This document shows, piece by piece, positions 27,839 through 36,685 of a stretch of 64,000 nucleotides of DNA (positions are counted from its first letter, which is position 1; the number at the start of each line of letters is the position of its first letter). The stretch is from Pontibacter silvestris. Lineage in GTDB: Bacteria > Bacteroidota > Bacteroidia > Cytophagales > Hymenobacteraceae. The translations under genes and the position numbers were made by a program. The notes below the pieces were generated by a model. That model was given only the letters and a program-made list of their open reading frames with translations. It did not search any database and was not told the DNA's origin. The stretch covers positions 124,001 through 188,000 of the forward strand of contig NZ_JAJJWI010000006.1 in the NCBI RefSeq assembly GCF_020907275.1, in the 5' to 3' direction.

Positions 27839-28238
27839 AGCATGTTTAAATTTTAGAAAGGGGTGAAAAAGTGCGAGTCAGTCCGTAAGCTAAAAGTGAC
27901 CAAACTGTAAAGCTTATGGAATCTCACTATCTGCACCGGATGGGGGAAATCCTGGCTGATGCGGCCTATGAGCAGGTAATTAGGGAATGGGTTGAAGAGA
28001 ACCTGTTGGGAGTGGAACTGGAGATTAGCTCCAAACCACCAGGCACGGAAGGCTTCGTGCCCGTCAAGTGGAGGTGGGTCACGGAGCGGGCTCTCGGCAT
28101 GTTCAACTTCTTCCTCAGGCTGGATAAGGACCACGAAAAGACACCTGAAAGTGCTCAAAGTTGGGTACTGTGGCATAATTGTCAAATCACATTAACTAGA
28201 ATAAGTTAATTGTCAGATACTTAAAATTTAAACATGCT
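27839..28238 (+). mobile_element. 400-bp internally deleted IS5-type element
   Basis: Perfect 17-bp terminal inverted repeats (agcatgtttaaatttta at 27839-27855 and its complement at 28222-28238) bound exactly 400 bp. Inside is only the C-terminal part of an IS5-family transposase. No clear target-site duplication was found: the 3 bp outside are tag on the left and ata on the right. With intact ends but no full transposase, it could be moved only by a related element acting in trans. Confidence 0.8.
27916..28209 (+). pseudogene. IS5-family transposase, C-terminal fragment
   Basis: The 97-codon frame carries REWVEENLLGVELEISSKPP and VPVKWRWVTERALGMFNFF, followed by KDHEKTPES and WHNCQITLTRI. 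This is the end of the DDE domain, with the presumed catalytic Glu in the WVTER motif. The N-terminal DNA-binding region and the first two catalytic Asp are missing. The Met at 27916 is internal and not a natural start. It is confined between the inverted repeats of the 400-bp element. Confidence 0.85.
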
Positions 28239-28576
28239 ATAAGAGAACTAGTAATGCAAAGCTAGTAAAGATGTTGATTGCTTACGAATGTTAGGGTGCG
28301 GTTTAGCTACTTTAGGGCTCCGTCATTACTACTTCATATTAGCTTTTTGGCCTGCTATGGGCTTTTTTGAAACAATAGAGCATGATTTTATGCTAGTAAG
28401 CTTTGCCAGGAGTGGCTTGTGAGTTTGTTAACTGGCGTAATGTTATTTTGCCTTTGCGGCTACGCTAAAAGGTGATTTTACTGAACAGGCCAAGTTGTCG
28501 CCTCTAAAACCTGTCACTTATAAAACCTGCTTATATGAGTATGAAAGCGGGACTATTTTTGAAAATCAGCGAAGGT
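28239..28576. other. 338-bp gap after the IS remnant
   Basis: No supported gene on either strand. It contains AT-rich sequence with one short palindrome (near 28379-28394) that loosely resembles an IS end. I see no terminator for the antiporter gene. Confidence 0.5.
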
Positions 28577-29539
28577 CTAGCCTCTTTGTATTAGAAAGAA
28601 AATATAGCCGATATAGATAAACAAAAAAAGAATGCCATTCCAGCGATCGATGGTGTTTCTCTTGCCAATTGGCATGGCGAGAATAGGAAGAGTGCTGGCA
28701 AAGATCATCATTAATATATCGAAGTTACTTACGACACTAAAAGGTATGGGGTTGATGACAGCACTTATACCAAGTATCCAGAGTAAGTTAAAAATATTGG
28801 ACCCAACGACATTGCCAACTGCAATATCGATGTTCCGGCGGTAAGCAGCCATAGCAGAGGTAACCAGTTCCGGCAATGATGTTCCAATGGCTACAATAGT
28901 GAGCCCGATAAAGGATTCGCTAAGGCCAAATGTCTGTGCTATATTTATAGCTCCATCAACAACCCATTTGCCTCCCAGAAACAGACCACAGCCTCCTAAG
29001 AGTATAAACATAACAGACTTACCCATTGGCATAACTGTTATCTCCTCATCCTGATCAGACCCATCGTTATTGGTTTTGGATATATTATAGATGTAAGCCA
29101 TAAACAGCAAAAAGAAGAACAGCAGGATAAAGCCGTCCGGGCGGCTAATGTGCAGCTCTGAATCGTTACTGAACAACACAGCATTAGCCAAAAAACCAAC
29201 CAGTAAGGTAGCAATAAGTGAGAAAGGTATTTCGGTAAGTATAGTATTCCGCTGAATAGGTAAAGGGCAAATAAGGGCCGTTACACCTAATATTAAAAGT
29301 AAGTTAGCTACATTGCTGCCAAATACGTTACCTACTGCCAACTCAGACTGCCCGGCCATACTGGATAGGATGTTTATAATAAGCTCTGGAAGAGAAGTGC
29401 CAAAAGAAACAATAGTAAGTCCTACTACCATTTCAGATATGTTATAACGTTTTGCTATAGAGGAGGCTCCCTCCACCAAAACATCAGCGCCTTTGATTAG
29501 TAAAACAAAGCCTATTATGAACAATATATAAACAAGCAT
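28577..29539 (-). CDS. Calcium/sodium antiporter (CaCA family, YrbG type)
   Basis: 320 aa, about ten transmembrane helices in two inverted halves. Each half has the alpha-repeat signature: VSFGTSLPELIINI near residue 45 and VAIGTSLPELVTSA near residue 220, each followed by GNVFGSNVAN or GNVVGSNIFN with the ion-binding residues. A cytoplasmic acidic loop (DGSDQDEE) joins the halves. The inner-membrane protein exchanges Ca2+ for Na+ or H+. It lies 110 bp downstream of yebC and beyond its terminator, so it probably has its own promoter. Confidence 0.93.
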   Translation of the reverse strand: MLVYILFIIGFVLLIKGADVLVEGASSIAKRYNISEMVVGLTIVSFGTSLPELIINILSSMAGQSELAVGNVFGSNVANLLLILGVTALICPLPIQRNTILTEIPFSLIATLLVGFLANAVLFSNDSELHISRPDGFILLFFFLLFMAYIYNISKTNNDGSDQDEEITVMPMGKSVMFILLGGCGLFLGGKWVVDGAINIAQTFGLSESFIGLTIVAIGTSLPELVTSAMAAYRRNIDIAVGNVVGSNIFNLLWILGISAVINPIPFSVVSNFDILMMIFASTLPILAMPIGKRNTIDRWNGILFLFIYIGYIFFLIQRG

Positions 29540-29593
29540 GCAGTGCTAACTTAGGTAAAACAATTATCCGGCTGTACAGCCTTGTAAAAGAAA

Positions 29594-29626
29594 TGGCTGC
29601 TCTCTGCAGATCGCCTTGAGCAGCCA
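29594..29626 (-). terminator. Hairpin after yebC
   Basis: A 9-bp stem tggctgctc with gagcagcca just beyond the yebC stop in the transcription direction. Confidence 0.6.
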
Positions 29627-29649
29627 CTTATATTTAAAATCAGGAGCGG

Positions 29650-30357
29650 TTATTGCATATTATGGTATACCGCCTGTATGTCGTCATCCTCTTCCAGCCT
29701 TTCAATCAGGTTCATTACTTCTTCTTCCTGCTCTTCTGTTAACTCTGTTCTGGTTGTGGGGATGCGTTGCACCTCTGAACTGATCACATTCAAGCCTTTT
29801 TCTTCAAGCCCTTTTTGCATAGTGCCAAATTCGGTGAAAGGAGTTTCTATGATAATCTCTTCCTCATGCTCATAAATATCATCTGCACCAAAGTCAATCA
29901 GTTCCAGCTCCAGTTCTTCTAGGTTAATACCTTCAGCAGGAATTTTGAAAATCCCTTTACGGTCAAACAAGAAGTCAAGAGAACCTGTTTTACCTAAAGA
30001 CCCTCCACCTTTTGAGAAGTGCATGCGCACATTGGCAACAGTACGGTTCAGGTTATCAGTAGCGCATTCTACTACTACAGCAATACCATGCGGTGCGTAG
30101 CCTTCATATACTACTTCTTCGTAGTCTTTTTCTTCTTTAGATGATGCTCTTTTGATGGCCGCTTCAATGCGGTCTTTAGGCATGTTTACGCCTTTTGCGT
30201 TTTGGATAGCTGTACGGAGGCGGGAGTTAGTTTCAGGGTTTGGGCCTGATTCTTTTACTGCGATAACTATTTCTTTGCCTAGGCGGGTAAATGCCTTAGA
30301 CATTTTGTCCCAACGCTTAAACTTACGAGCCTTTCTAAATTCAAATGCGCGTCCCAT
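29650..30357 (-). CDS. YebC/PmpR family protein (TACO1-like)
   Basis: 235 aa. The family start MGRAFEFRKARKFKRWDKMSK replaces the more common GHSKW form, as in many Bacteroidota. Typical segments follow: AIQNAKGVNMPKDRIEAAIKR, YEGYAPHGIAVVVE and RMHFSKGGGSLGKTGSLDFLF. The C-terminus is acidic. Members have been described as DNA-binding regulators and, more recently, as ribosome-associated factors that help translate proline-rich stretches. Here the context gives no target. A -7 element lies just upstream. Confidence 0.93.
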   Translation of the reverse strand: MGRAFEFRKARKFKRWDKMSKAFTRLGKEIVIAVKESGPNPETNSRLRTAIQNAKGVNMPKDRIEAAIKRASSKEEKDYEEVVYEGYAPHGIAVVVECATDNLNRTVANVRMHFSKGGGSLGKTGSLDFLFDRKGIFKIPAEGINLEELELELIDFGADDIYEHEEEIIIETPFTEFGTMQKGLEEKGLNVISSEVQRIPTTRTELTEEQEEEVMNLIERLEEDDDIQAVYHNMQ

Positions 30358-30682
30358 AGTGTATGTTTAAAGATATGCTACAAAGTTAGCGAGCTTGCTT
30401 GTAATTTGGTAGTACCAGAGCTAAAATCGTTGTTTGTACCTGTTAATTTTTGCTTAGCCTTTGGGCTTTAGACCATTACCTGGGCTAGAGGTAGCCTAAG
30501 CTTTTTGCTGTTATCAGGTTAAGCTTTTACTCAAAAAGTATCTCAATAGCTTCTTTACATACAGAATTCAAAGCCTTAATCAGGAAGAGTTAGAAACTGA
30601 AATTGGTTACGTAAAACAAAAGTACTGGAATAATGTGATATCAGGCTTGATGTAAAGGCTTTCAATCAAGAAAGCAACTAAG
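30358..30682. other. 325-bp intergenic gap with yebC promoter
   Basis: Holds the yebC -7 element and otherwise AT-rich sequence. No gene or RNA was recognised. Short imperfect inverted repeats around 30640-30675 might end the ABC ATPase transcript. Confidence 0.45.
30381..30388 (-). promoter_or_regulatory. TAnnTTTG -7 element before yebC
   Basis: Reads TAACTTTG on the - strand, 23 nt before the start codon. No -33 TTG at the usual spacing. Confidence 0.45.
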
Positions 30683-31327
30683 TTAAAAAAGCTTATTTTT
30701 TCTCTGTACCGGATGGAAATCAGTAATGTTCAGCTGCTGATCGCAGAAAGCATATTCATGTGAAATGTTAGAGCCTACTATAATCAGTCTGTCCTTCTTA
30801 TTTTGCTCCACGTGCTCCTGATACCAAGAGATTCCTTCCTGGTCAAGATTAGTGGTCGGTTCGTCAAGCAGTAGAAGTGAGGTGTCAGAGTAAATTGCCA
30901 GCCCCAGTTTAAGGCGCTGCTTCATCCCGGACGAGAAATCCTTCACAAACTTATTGCGGGCTTTTTGCAGGCCCATGCGTTCTACTAATTGTTGGTTTGT
31001 CAGACTAAGGCGAAGTGGCTTAAAGCGGGTATGGAAATCAAGCATTTCCAGTAGGGTGAACTCTTCTACCAGTTCCATGTATGGTGCTGTAAGCGAGAGA
31101 TGGCGGAAAGCGGTTTCAGGGGCTACTGTTTTATCTTTTTCAGTATAAGTTATATCGCCTTCGCTGTGCAGGTTATAGCCTGCCAGAATTGTGAGAAGAG
31201 TGGACTTTCCGGAGCCGTTATGTCCTAATATGGCGTAGGAAGTGCCTGGCTTAAAGGTATAAGTCAGGTTCCGGAAAATCCACTCGTAGTTATATCGTTT
31301 ACCTAAATTACTTAGGCTAATCTGCAT
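30683..31327 (-). CDS. ABC transporter ATP-binding protein
   Basis: 214 aa, a stand-alone nucleotide-binding subunit. Walker A is GHNGSGKST (about residues 35-43), the signature motif is FSSGMKQRLKLG, and Walker B reads SLLLLDEPTTNLD. The usual H-loop position reads IIVGSNISHEYAF. No membrane subunit is adjacent, so the transported substrate is unknown. The gene start overlaps the end of lpxA by 11 nt, so it is probably translated from the lipid A operon. A link to envelope biogenesis is inferred only from that. Confidence 0.9.
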   Translation of the reverse strand: MQISLSNLGKRYNYEWIFRNLTYTFKPGTSYAILGHNGSGKSTLLTILAGYNLHSEGDITYTEKDKTVAPETAFRHLSLTAPYMELVEEFTLLEMLDFHTRFKPLRLSLTNQQLVERMGLQKARNKFVKDFSSGMKQRLKLGLAIYSDTSLLLLDEPTTNLDQEGISWYQEHVEQNKKDRLIIVGSNISHEYAFCDQQLNITDFHPVQRKNKLF

Positions 31328-32108
31328 CTTTAGAAAAATAGCTCTTTATTATTCCTCGGCCAGAGTTGCGCACAAAGTTGCTAATCTCATCACGCTCACT
31401 GCTTGGTGAAAGCTCCAGCTCTATTTTATCAAGTGCCTGCGTGTTATTCAGGCCACTCATAAACAGGATACGGTACAGCTGTTGCACTTCGTTTATCTGT
31501 TCGCTTGTAAAGCCTCTGCGGCGCAAGCCAACGGAGTTAATACCAGCATAAGATAAAGGTTCACGTGCTGCTTTTACAAAAGGAGGAACATCTTTAAGTA
31601 CTTTAGAGCCACCGGATATAAAGGCGTGTGCTCCTATTTTTACAAATTGATGTACTGCACTGGTAGCACTGATAATAGCAAAATTATCTATTTCCACATG
31701 GCCGGCCATTTGTACAGCATTGCCAATAATACAGTTGTTGCCAACTATGCAGTCGTGTGCTACGTGAGCATAAGCCATGATAAGGCAGTTTTTACCAACC
31801 ACGGTCTTCATTTTATCAACAGTGCCACGGCTAATAGTAACACACTCCCGGATTACGGTGTTGTCACCAATAACAGCGGTAGTTTCCTCGCCCACAAATT
31901 TGAGGTCCTGTGGAATAGAGGCGACAACCGCTCCAGGAAAAATCTTGCAGTTTTTACCGATTCGGGCACCTTCCATAATAACAGAGTTTGACCCGATCCA
32001 GGTGCCTTCACCAATCTCTACATTTTTATGAATAGTGGCAAAAGGCTCTACTACTACATTTTGTGCAATTTTAGCTTCTGGGTGAATGTATGCTAATGGC
32101 TGGTTCAT
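31317..32108 (-). CDS. lpxA: Acyl-ACP--UDP-N-acetylglucosamine O-acyltransferase
   Basis: 263 aa. LpxA adds a 3-hydroxyacyl chain to UDP-GlcNAc, the first step of lipid A synthesis. The N-terminal left-handed beta helix shows hexapeptide repeats (AKIAQNVVVEPFATIHKNVEIG), and the catalytic His lies in AYAHVAHDCIVGNN. The C-terminal helical domain includes GLRRRGFTSEQINEVQQLYR. It overlaps lpxC-fabZ by 4 nt (ATGA), so the two are translationally coupled. Confidence 0.97.
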   Translation of the reverse strand: MNQPLAYIHPEAKIAQNVVVEPFATIHKNVEIGEGTWIGSNSVIMEGARIGKNCKIFPGAVVASIPQDLKFVGEETTAVIGDNTVIRECVTISRGTVDKMKTVVGKNCLIMAYAHVAHDCIVGNNCIIGNAVQMAGHVEIDNFAIISATSAVHQFVKIGAHAFISGGSKVLKDVPPFVKAAREPLSYAGINSVGLRRRGFTSEQINEVQQLYRILFMSGLNNTQALDKIELELSPSSERDEISNFVRNSGRGIIKSYFSKDAD

Positions 32109-33499
32109 GCGTCTTTTTTTACTATCATTGCCGACATTTCCGCTTCCATTACCAGTTGGCCCGCTACAAAAGCCTGACCAAACATTTTGGCAATACCACG
32201 CTTGATGGGAGCCAGCAGTTCACATTTAAATATTATTGTATCACCTGGAAGCACTTTGCGCTTGAAGCGGCACCTGTCAATACCAAGCAGGTAAGACCAG
32301 TAATCATCAGGGTTATCTACAGTGCTTAAAACCAAAATGCCGCCTGTCTGTGCCATTGCCTCAATCTGAATTACACCTGGCATAACAGGGTTTTCAGGAA
32401 AGTGGCCGGTAAAGAAAGGCTCATTCATGGTTACATTTTTAACACCTACAACAGAAGTAGCATCCAGGTTGATTATCTTATCAATCAGCAGGAATGGATA
32501 GCGGTGTGGTAAAATGGCCGCTATCTGGTTAATATCCATAATAGGCGGCTTCTTTGGGTCGTATGTAGGTATTGCTTTTACCGAAGCCTCCTGGATCATT
32601 TTCTTTACCTTACGGGCAAACGCTATGTTAGCAGCATGTCCTGGTCTGGCTGCCAGAATCTGCCCCTTTATCGGGCGTCCTATCAGGGCAAGATCGCCGA
32701 GCATATCCAGCAGTTTATGGCGGGCTGGCTCATTTTTATAGCGTAACTTGGTGTTGTTCAGAATACCTTCAGCCTTTACCTCTACTTTCTTTTTGCCAAG
32801 CAAATCAGCCAGGTACGTTAATTCACCATCCTCTACAACACGGTCCACAATTACAATGGCATTATCCAGGTCACCGCCTTTAATAAGGTTTTGCTTATAA
32901 AGAGCCTCTAATTCATGTAAAAAAACAAAAGTGCGGCAGGAGGCAATCTGCTCTTCAAACTGATTTATATTTGTAAGAGAGGCATGCTGGCTTCCTAGCA
33001 CTGGGGAGTTATAGTCAACCATAACCGTCAGGCGGTAGTCATCCAGCGGAAGAGCTGCTATTTCTACTCCTCGCTTTTCGTCTTTATAGCTTACCCCTTT
33101 GGTGATTTCAAAGTAATTGCGGTGCGCATTTTGCTCCTCCAGGCCGACTGATAAAAGAGCATTTACAAAATCAACAGAAGAGCCATCCATAATAGGGGGC
33201 TCTGGGCCGTCTAGCTCTATAAGAACATTATCGATTTGCAGACCAACCAAAGCTGCGAGTGTATGCTCAACTGTGTTTACCCGAGCCCCATTCTTCTCAA
33301 TAGTAGTACCTCTGGACAGGTCTACCACATTGTCAACATCTGCTTCAACTATAGGCTGTTCAGGCAAATCAATTCGCTGAAACTTGTAACCGTGGTTTAC
33401 AGGTGCAGGCTTGAAAGTCATGTTAGATTCTACGCCAGTATGCAATCCTATTCCCGATACCGTTACAGGAGCCTTTATGGTATGCTGTTTATCGTTCAT
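32105..33499 (-). CDS. lpxC/fabZ: Bifunctional LpxC/FabZ fusion
   Basis: 464 aa. Residues 1 to about 300 are LpxC, the Zn-dependent UDP-3-O-acyl-GlcNAc deacetylase that commits to lipid A. Zinc ligands are seen in VNTVEHTLAAL and RHKLLDMLGDLAL. From about residue 310 follows FabZ, the 3-hydroxyacyl-ACP dehydratase, with LPHRYPFLLIDK (His), HFPENPVMPGVIQIEAMAQT (Glu) and the C-terminal hot-dog strands. The fusion is characteristic of Bacteroidota and joins two enzymes that compete for 3-hydroxyacyl-ACP. It is followed directly by lpxA. Confidence 0.97.
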   Translation of the reverse strand: MNDKQHTIKAPVTVSGIGLHTGVESNMTFKPAPVNHGYKFQRIDLPEQPIVEADVDNVVDLSRGTTIEKNGARVNTVEHTLAALVGLQIDNVLIELDGPEPPIMDGSSVDFVNALLSVGLEEQNAHRNYFEITKGVSYKDEKRGVEIAALPLDDYRLTVMVDYNSPVLGSQHASLTNINQFEEQIASCRTFVFLHELEALYKQNLIKGGDLDNAIVIVDRVVEDGELTYLADLLGKKKVEVKAEGILNNTKLRYKNEPARHKLLDMLGDLALIGRPIKGQILAARPGHAANIAFARKVKKMIQEASVKAIPTYDPKKPPIMDINQIAAILPHRYPFLLIDKIINLDATSVVGVKNVTMNEPFFTGHFPENPVMPGVIQIEAMAQTGGILVLSTVDNPDDYWSYLLGIDRCRFKRKVLPGDTIIFKCELLAPIKRGIAKMFGQAFVAGQLVMEAEMSAMIVKKDA

Positions 33500-33688
33500 T
33501 TAACGTATCAGTAGTCTTATAAAAGTGCTAGCTTTATTTTAGTTAGAATAGCAACCGTGTGACTGCCAGCTTCTGATGCAGCAAACAATAAATACTGCTG
33601 TCCTCTTTATGCTTGCAAACATAAGGTTTTATATTTGGCCTTGCCACTTTATTTTTAAGAGCGCCCTGTGCTGCTTGTAGAAAGTAAT

Positions 33689-34711
33689 TTATTTACCTGC
33701 TTTAAGCGCTTCCAGGTCGCGCTGTAATTCTGGTAGCTTTCTGAAAACTGTTAAGGCACGTAAATTCTGCTTATAATCAAACGCAGGTGAGCCTTGTATA
33801 ATAGTACCTGACTCTTTCACGGATTTGGAAACACCCGATTGTGCACCTACAGTGGTTTTATCGGCTATACTTATATGTCCTACTATACCTACCTGGCCAG
33901 CTATTACACAGTGCTTTCCTATTTTGGAAGAGCCCGAAACCCCGGATTGCGAAGCAATAACCGTATGAGCGCCGACTTCCACGTTATGGGCGATTTGTAC
34001 CAGGTTATCAATTTTAGTGCCTTTCCTGATAACAGTAGCCCCCATGGTTGCACAGTCTATTGTTGTGTTGGCCCCAACAGATACCTCATCTTCCAGTACA
34101 ACATTACCGATTTGAGGAATTGCGTTATAACTTCCATCTGGCTGAGGCGCAAATCCAAAACCATCACTTCCAATAACAGCACCGGCATGTATTGTACAGT
34201 TGTTGCCTACAACAGTGTTGGCATAAAGTTTGGCACCTGCAAAAATAGTTGTGTTATCACCAATCTGAACATTGTCACCAATAAAGGCTTGCGGAAAGAT
34301 GCGTACATTATCGCCGATTTTGCAGTTAGACCCGATATAAGAGAAAGCCCCTCTGTAGTGTCCGTCTCCAATATGGCTATTGTTCCCGATAAAGGAAGGG
34401 TCTTCTACACCTGTTTTAGAGGCCATTATGGCTGCCTGATAGTACTGTAAAAGTGTCGAGAAGCTCGAATAAGGATCAGGAACCCTTATAAGCGCTGTAT
34501 TTACAGGCTTTTTCAGTTCCAGCTTTTCAGCAACAATAACAGCACTGGCATTGGTAGTATATAGGTGTGGTTCGTATTTAGGATTAGAAAGAAAAGCGAG
34601 GGCACCTTGTTGAGCCTCCTCAATTTTTGCTAGTGTGCTGACTGTTACTGTACTGTCACCTTCTATCTTGCCCTTCAGGAGCTCAGCTATCTGTTGAACC
34701 GTAAATTCCAT
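33689..34711 (-). CDS. lpxD: UDP-3-O-acylglucosamine N-acyltransferase
   Basis: 340 aa. LpxD adds the second, N-linked hydroxyacyl chain in lipid A synthesis. The N-terminal uridine-binding domain has AFLSNPKYEPHLYTTNASAV. The hexapeptide-repeat helix includes IGSDGFGFAPQPDG and the catalytic-His segment NLVQIAHNVEVG. A C-terminal helix reads LRALTVFRKLPELQRDLEAL. It is upstream of lpxC-fabZ with a 189-bp gap. Its own -7 element lies upstream at 34759. Confidence 0.97.
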   Translation of the reverse strand: MEFTVQQIAELLKGKIEGDSTVTVSTLAKIEEAQQGALAFLSNPKYEPHLYTTNASAVIVAEKLELKKPVNTALIRVPDPYSSFSTLLQYYQAAIMASKTGVEDPSFIGNNSHIGDGHYRGAFSYIGSNCKIGDNVRIFPQAFIGDNVQIGDNTTIFAGAKLYANTVVGNNCTIHAGAVIGSDGFGFAPQPDGSYNAIPQIGNVVLEDEVSVGANTTIDCATMGATVIRKGTKIDNLVQIAHNVEVGAHTVIASQSGVSGSSKIGKHCVIAGQVGIVGHISIADKTTVGAQSGVSKSVKESGTIIQGSPAFDYKQNLRALTVFRKLPELQRDLEALKAGK

Positions 34712-35158
34712 TCTGTAAAATTATAGCAAAATATTTAATGTGCTAATGATTTGGGGGCGCAAACATACTAAAAAAGTAAACTGAGTTGCTATTTTAAACT
34801 AAGTTATATCTGCTCAATAGAATTTGTTCAATACTAAAAACAGAACATCTATCAGATAGAAATGAATAAAAGCAAGAGTGTGTTTTAAGTCTAGATAGAC
34901 TTGCCTATAAACTTGTTAAAGTCTTGTTTGTTTTGCTGTTATTTTGATATCAGCTAAGGTTTTTTAGTAATAGTTTTGGGATCAAGCAAAACAACAAACT
35001 TTTATTATATTTTCGTATAGTTTATCCGTTTTAGAACATCAGCGCATTGCTATCTCTTCATTAAGTGTCTTTTTCATCCAACACCTTTGTGCCCAAATAT
35101 CCTGTTAATGCTGTTCAGAGACTTAAACTAAACTGCTTCGAATTTGCCTAAAGAGGAA
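34712..35158. other. 447-bp intergenic region
   Basis: Contains the lpxD promoter near its left end and the terminator of the HD-domain gene at its right end. The middle is AT-rich, and I recognise no gene, RNA or repeat there. Confidence 0.5.
34759..34767 (-). promoter_or_regulatory. TAnnTTTGC -7 element before lpxD
   Basis: Reads TATGTTTGC on the - strand, 47 nt before the lpxD start. Confidence 0.45.
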
Positions 35159-35179
35159 CTAATGCGCTACCTCTTTAGG
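35147..35179 (-). terminator. Hairpin overlapping the end of the HD-domain gene
   Basis: cctaaagagg (35147-35156) pairs with cctctttagg (35170-35179), and the stop codon lies in the loop. There is no marked T-run, so strength is uncertain. Confidence 0.45.
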
Positions 35180-36388
35180 ATAGCATACATAAAATTTTTC
35201 TACGTCATAGCTTAGAGCTCGAATATTAGGCAAGTCTGAGGCTTCAGCTACATCAACTACATATCCTGACTTGGTTAATATGTCTATTGATTCTCCACCA
35301 GCCTGGTAAGCGTTGTTGCTTATCTTACCAGCAATCATCAGGTATTTCACATCTTCTTCCGCTACTTTAAATTGTTCCTGCACCAGTTCGCTGATACCGA
35401 GCAGTATTTCTGGGTCTATAGGCTTGCTGGATATGACTACTTTGAACAGTCTGCGGCTTAAAATGCTTTTTGCCAGAAAGGATAAAACCATGTCATCATG
35501 GGAGGCCCACATTTTTATACCACTCCAGATATCATGGTCGTCTAGTGAAACAAAACGCTCCAGAATGCTATGGTCTGACTGAAAGTCTTGCATTGTAAGG
35601 TCCGAGGCAAGAAAAAATTTCAGGCAGGGGCTGGCGGGTACTTCTACGCCTTGCTGTATTAACTGGCGGGCACGCTGTACTGTGCGTAAAACCATGTTTT
35701 CGGCACTGATAACTGTCTTGTGCAAGTACACCTGCCAGTACATCAGGCGGCGGCTTACCAGAAAGTTCTCGATGCTGTAGATGGCTTTTTCTTCCACTAC
35801 GAGCTTATCATTTGCCACATCCAGCATCTTTATGATACGATCGGCACCAATTTTGCCTTCATATACTCCGGTATAAAAACTGTCACGGTTCAGGTAGTCA
35901 AGGCGGTCTACATCCAGCTGGCTTGATACCAGTTGGTGAAAGAAGTTTCGCTCGTAAGTACCTTTGAATATATTGATTGCCATGCTCAGTCTGCCTTTAA
36001 AGGTTTCGTTTAGCATGTGCATGATGTGTAGCGAGAGGTTTTCGTGGTGAACTTCTTTAAAAATAGCTGTTTCCAGAGCATGGGAAAAAGGCCCATGGCC
36101 TACGTCATGCAGCAGAATAGCAATGAGGGAGGCTTCAAACTCTTCATCGTTGATTTGGTTATTCTTGCTTCTGAGCGTGTTCAGGGCTGTGTTCATAAGG
36201 TGCATAGCCCCAAGCGCATGATGGAAACGTGTGTGAAGCGCCCCCGGATAAACCATCTCCGTAAGGCCTAACTGCTTAATGCGGCGCAGCCGTTGGAAGT
36301 AAGGGTGATCAATGATATCGAAAATAAGCTCTGACGGAACAGTGATGAAACCGTATACAGGGTCGTTGAATATTTTTTTCTTGTTCAA
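35159..36388 (-). CDS. HD-domain phosphohydrolase (dNTPase-like)
   Basis: 409 aa. The start NKKKIFNDPVYGFITVP and the metal site (HTRFHHALGAMHL, then LLHDVGHGPFSHALE and later SSQLDVDRLDYLNRD) mark it as a SAMHD1/dGTPase-related HD protein, probably binding a divalent metal and hydrolysing a nucleotide. It is cytoplasmic with no other domain. In Bacteroidota it commonly sits next to lpxD, as here. The substrate has not been assigned to my knowledge. Confidence 0.9.
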   Translation of the reverse strand: MNKKKIFNDPVYGFITVPSELIFDIIDHPYFQRLRRIKQLGLTEMVYPGALHTRFHHALGAMHLMNTALNTLRSKNNQINDEEFEASLIAILLHDVGHGPFSHALETAIFKEVHHENLSLHIMHMLNETFKGRLSMAINIFKGTYERNFFHQLVSSQLDVDRLDYLNRDSFYTGVYEGKIGADRIIKMLDVANDKLVVEEKAIYSIENFLVSRRLMYWQVYLHKTVISAENMVLRTVQRARQLIQQGVEVPASPCLKFFLASDLTMQDFQSDHSILERFVSLDDHDIWSGIKMWASHDDMVLSFLAKSILSRRLFKVVISSKPIDPEILLGISELVQEQFKVAEEDVKYLMIAGKISNNAYQAGGESIDILTKSGYVVDVAEASDLPNIRALSYDVEKFYVCYPKEVAH

Positions 36389-36568
36389 AAGAAACAGGGT
36401 TTCGTTATTCGTGTTGTTTGTGTCGCTCTTGTTTTAACCAAGGCATAGGCAACAGGCAGAGAGATGAAGAGGTTAAAGCTAAGGCACTTCAATTTTGTCA
36501 TTGTCCGCTTCATTAGCCTATTTTTCTCATTTGCCTAATAAAAGGCCTTTTGTTTTTTTGATACGTGA

Positions 36569-36577
36569 TACTTTTGC
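36569..36577 (+). promoter_or_regulatory. TAnnTTTGC -7 element before porX
   Basis: TACTTTTGC, with TTTG 16 nt upstream (36549-36552), somewhat closer than the consensus. This implies a leader of about 100 nt. Confidence 0.45.
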
Positions 36578-36685
36578 CAAAGGAATAATAGTTACTTATA
36601 AAAGTCTTTTAACAAATTAACCATCAACTAAAAAGCTATATAAACTGTACTTATTACAGTAAGTTTGCTAAAACAAAAGAGAACT

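Noticed and set aside
28377..28396. Sequence beginning tagagcatg like the left end of the IS5 remnant
   Set aside because: Only nine bases agree and no element follows, so chance is more likely.
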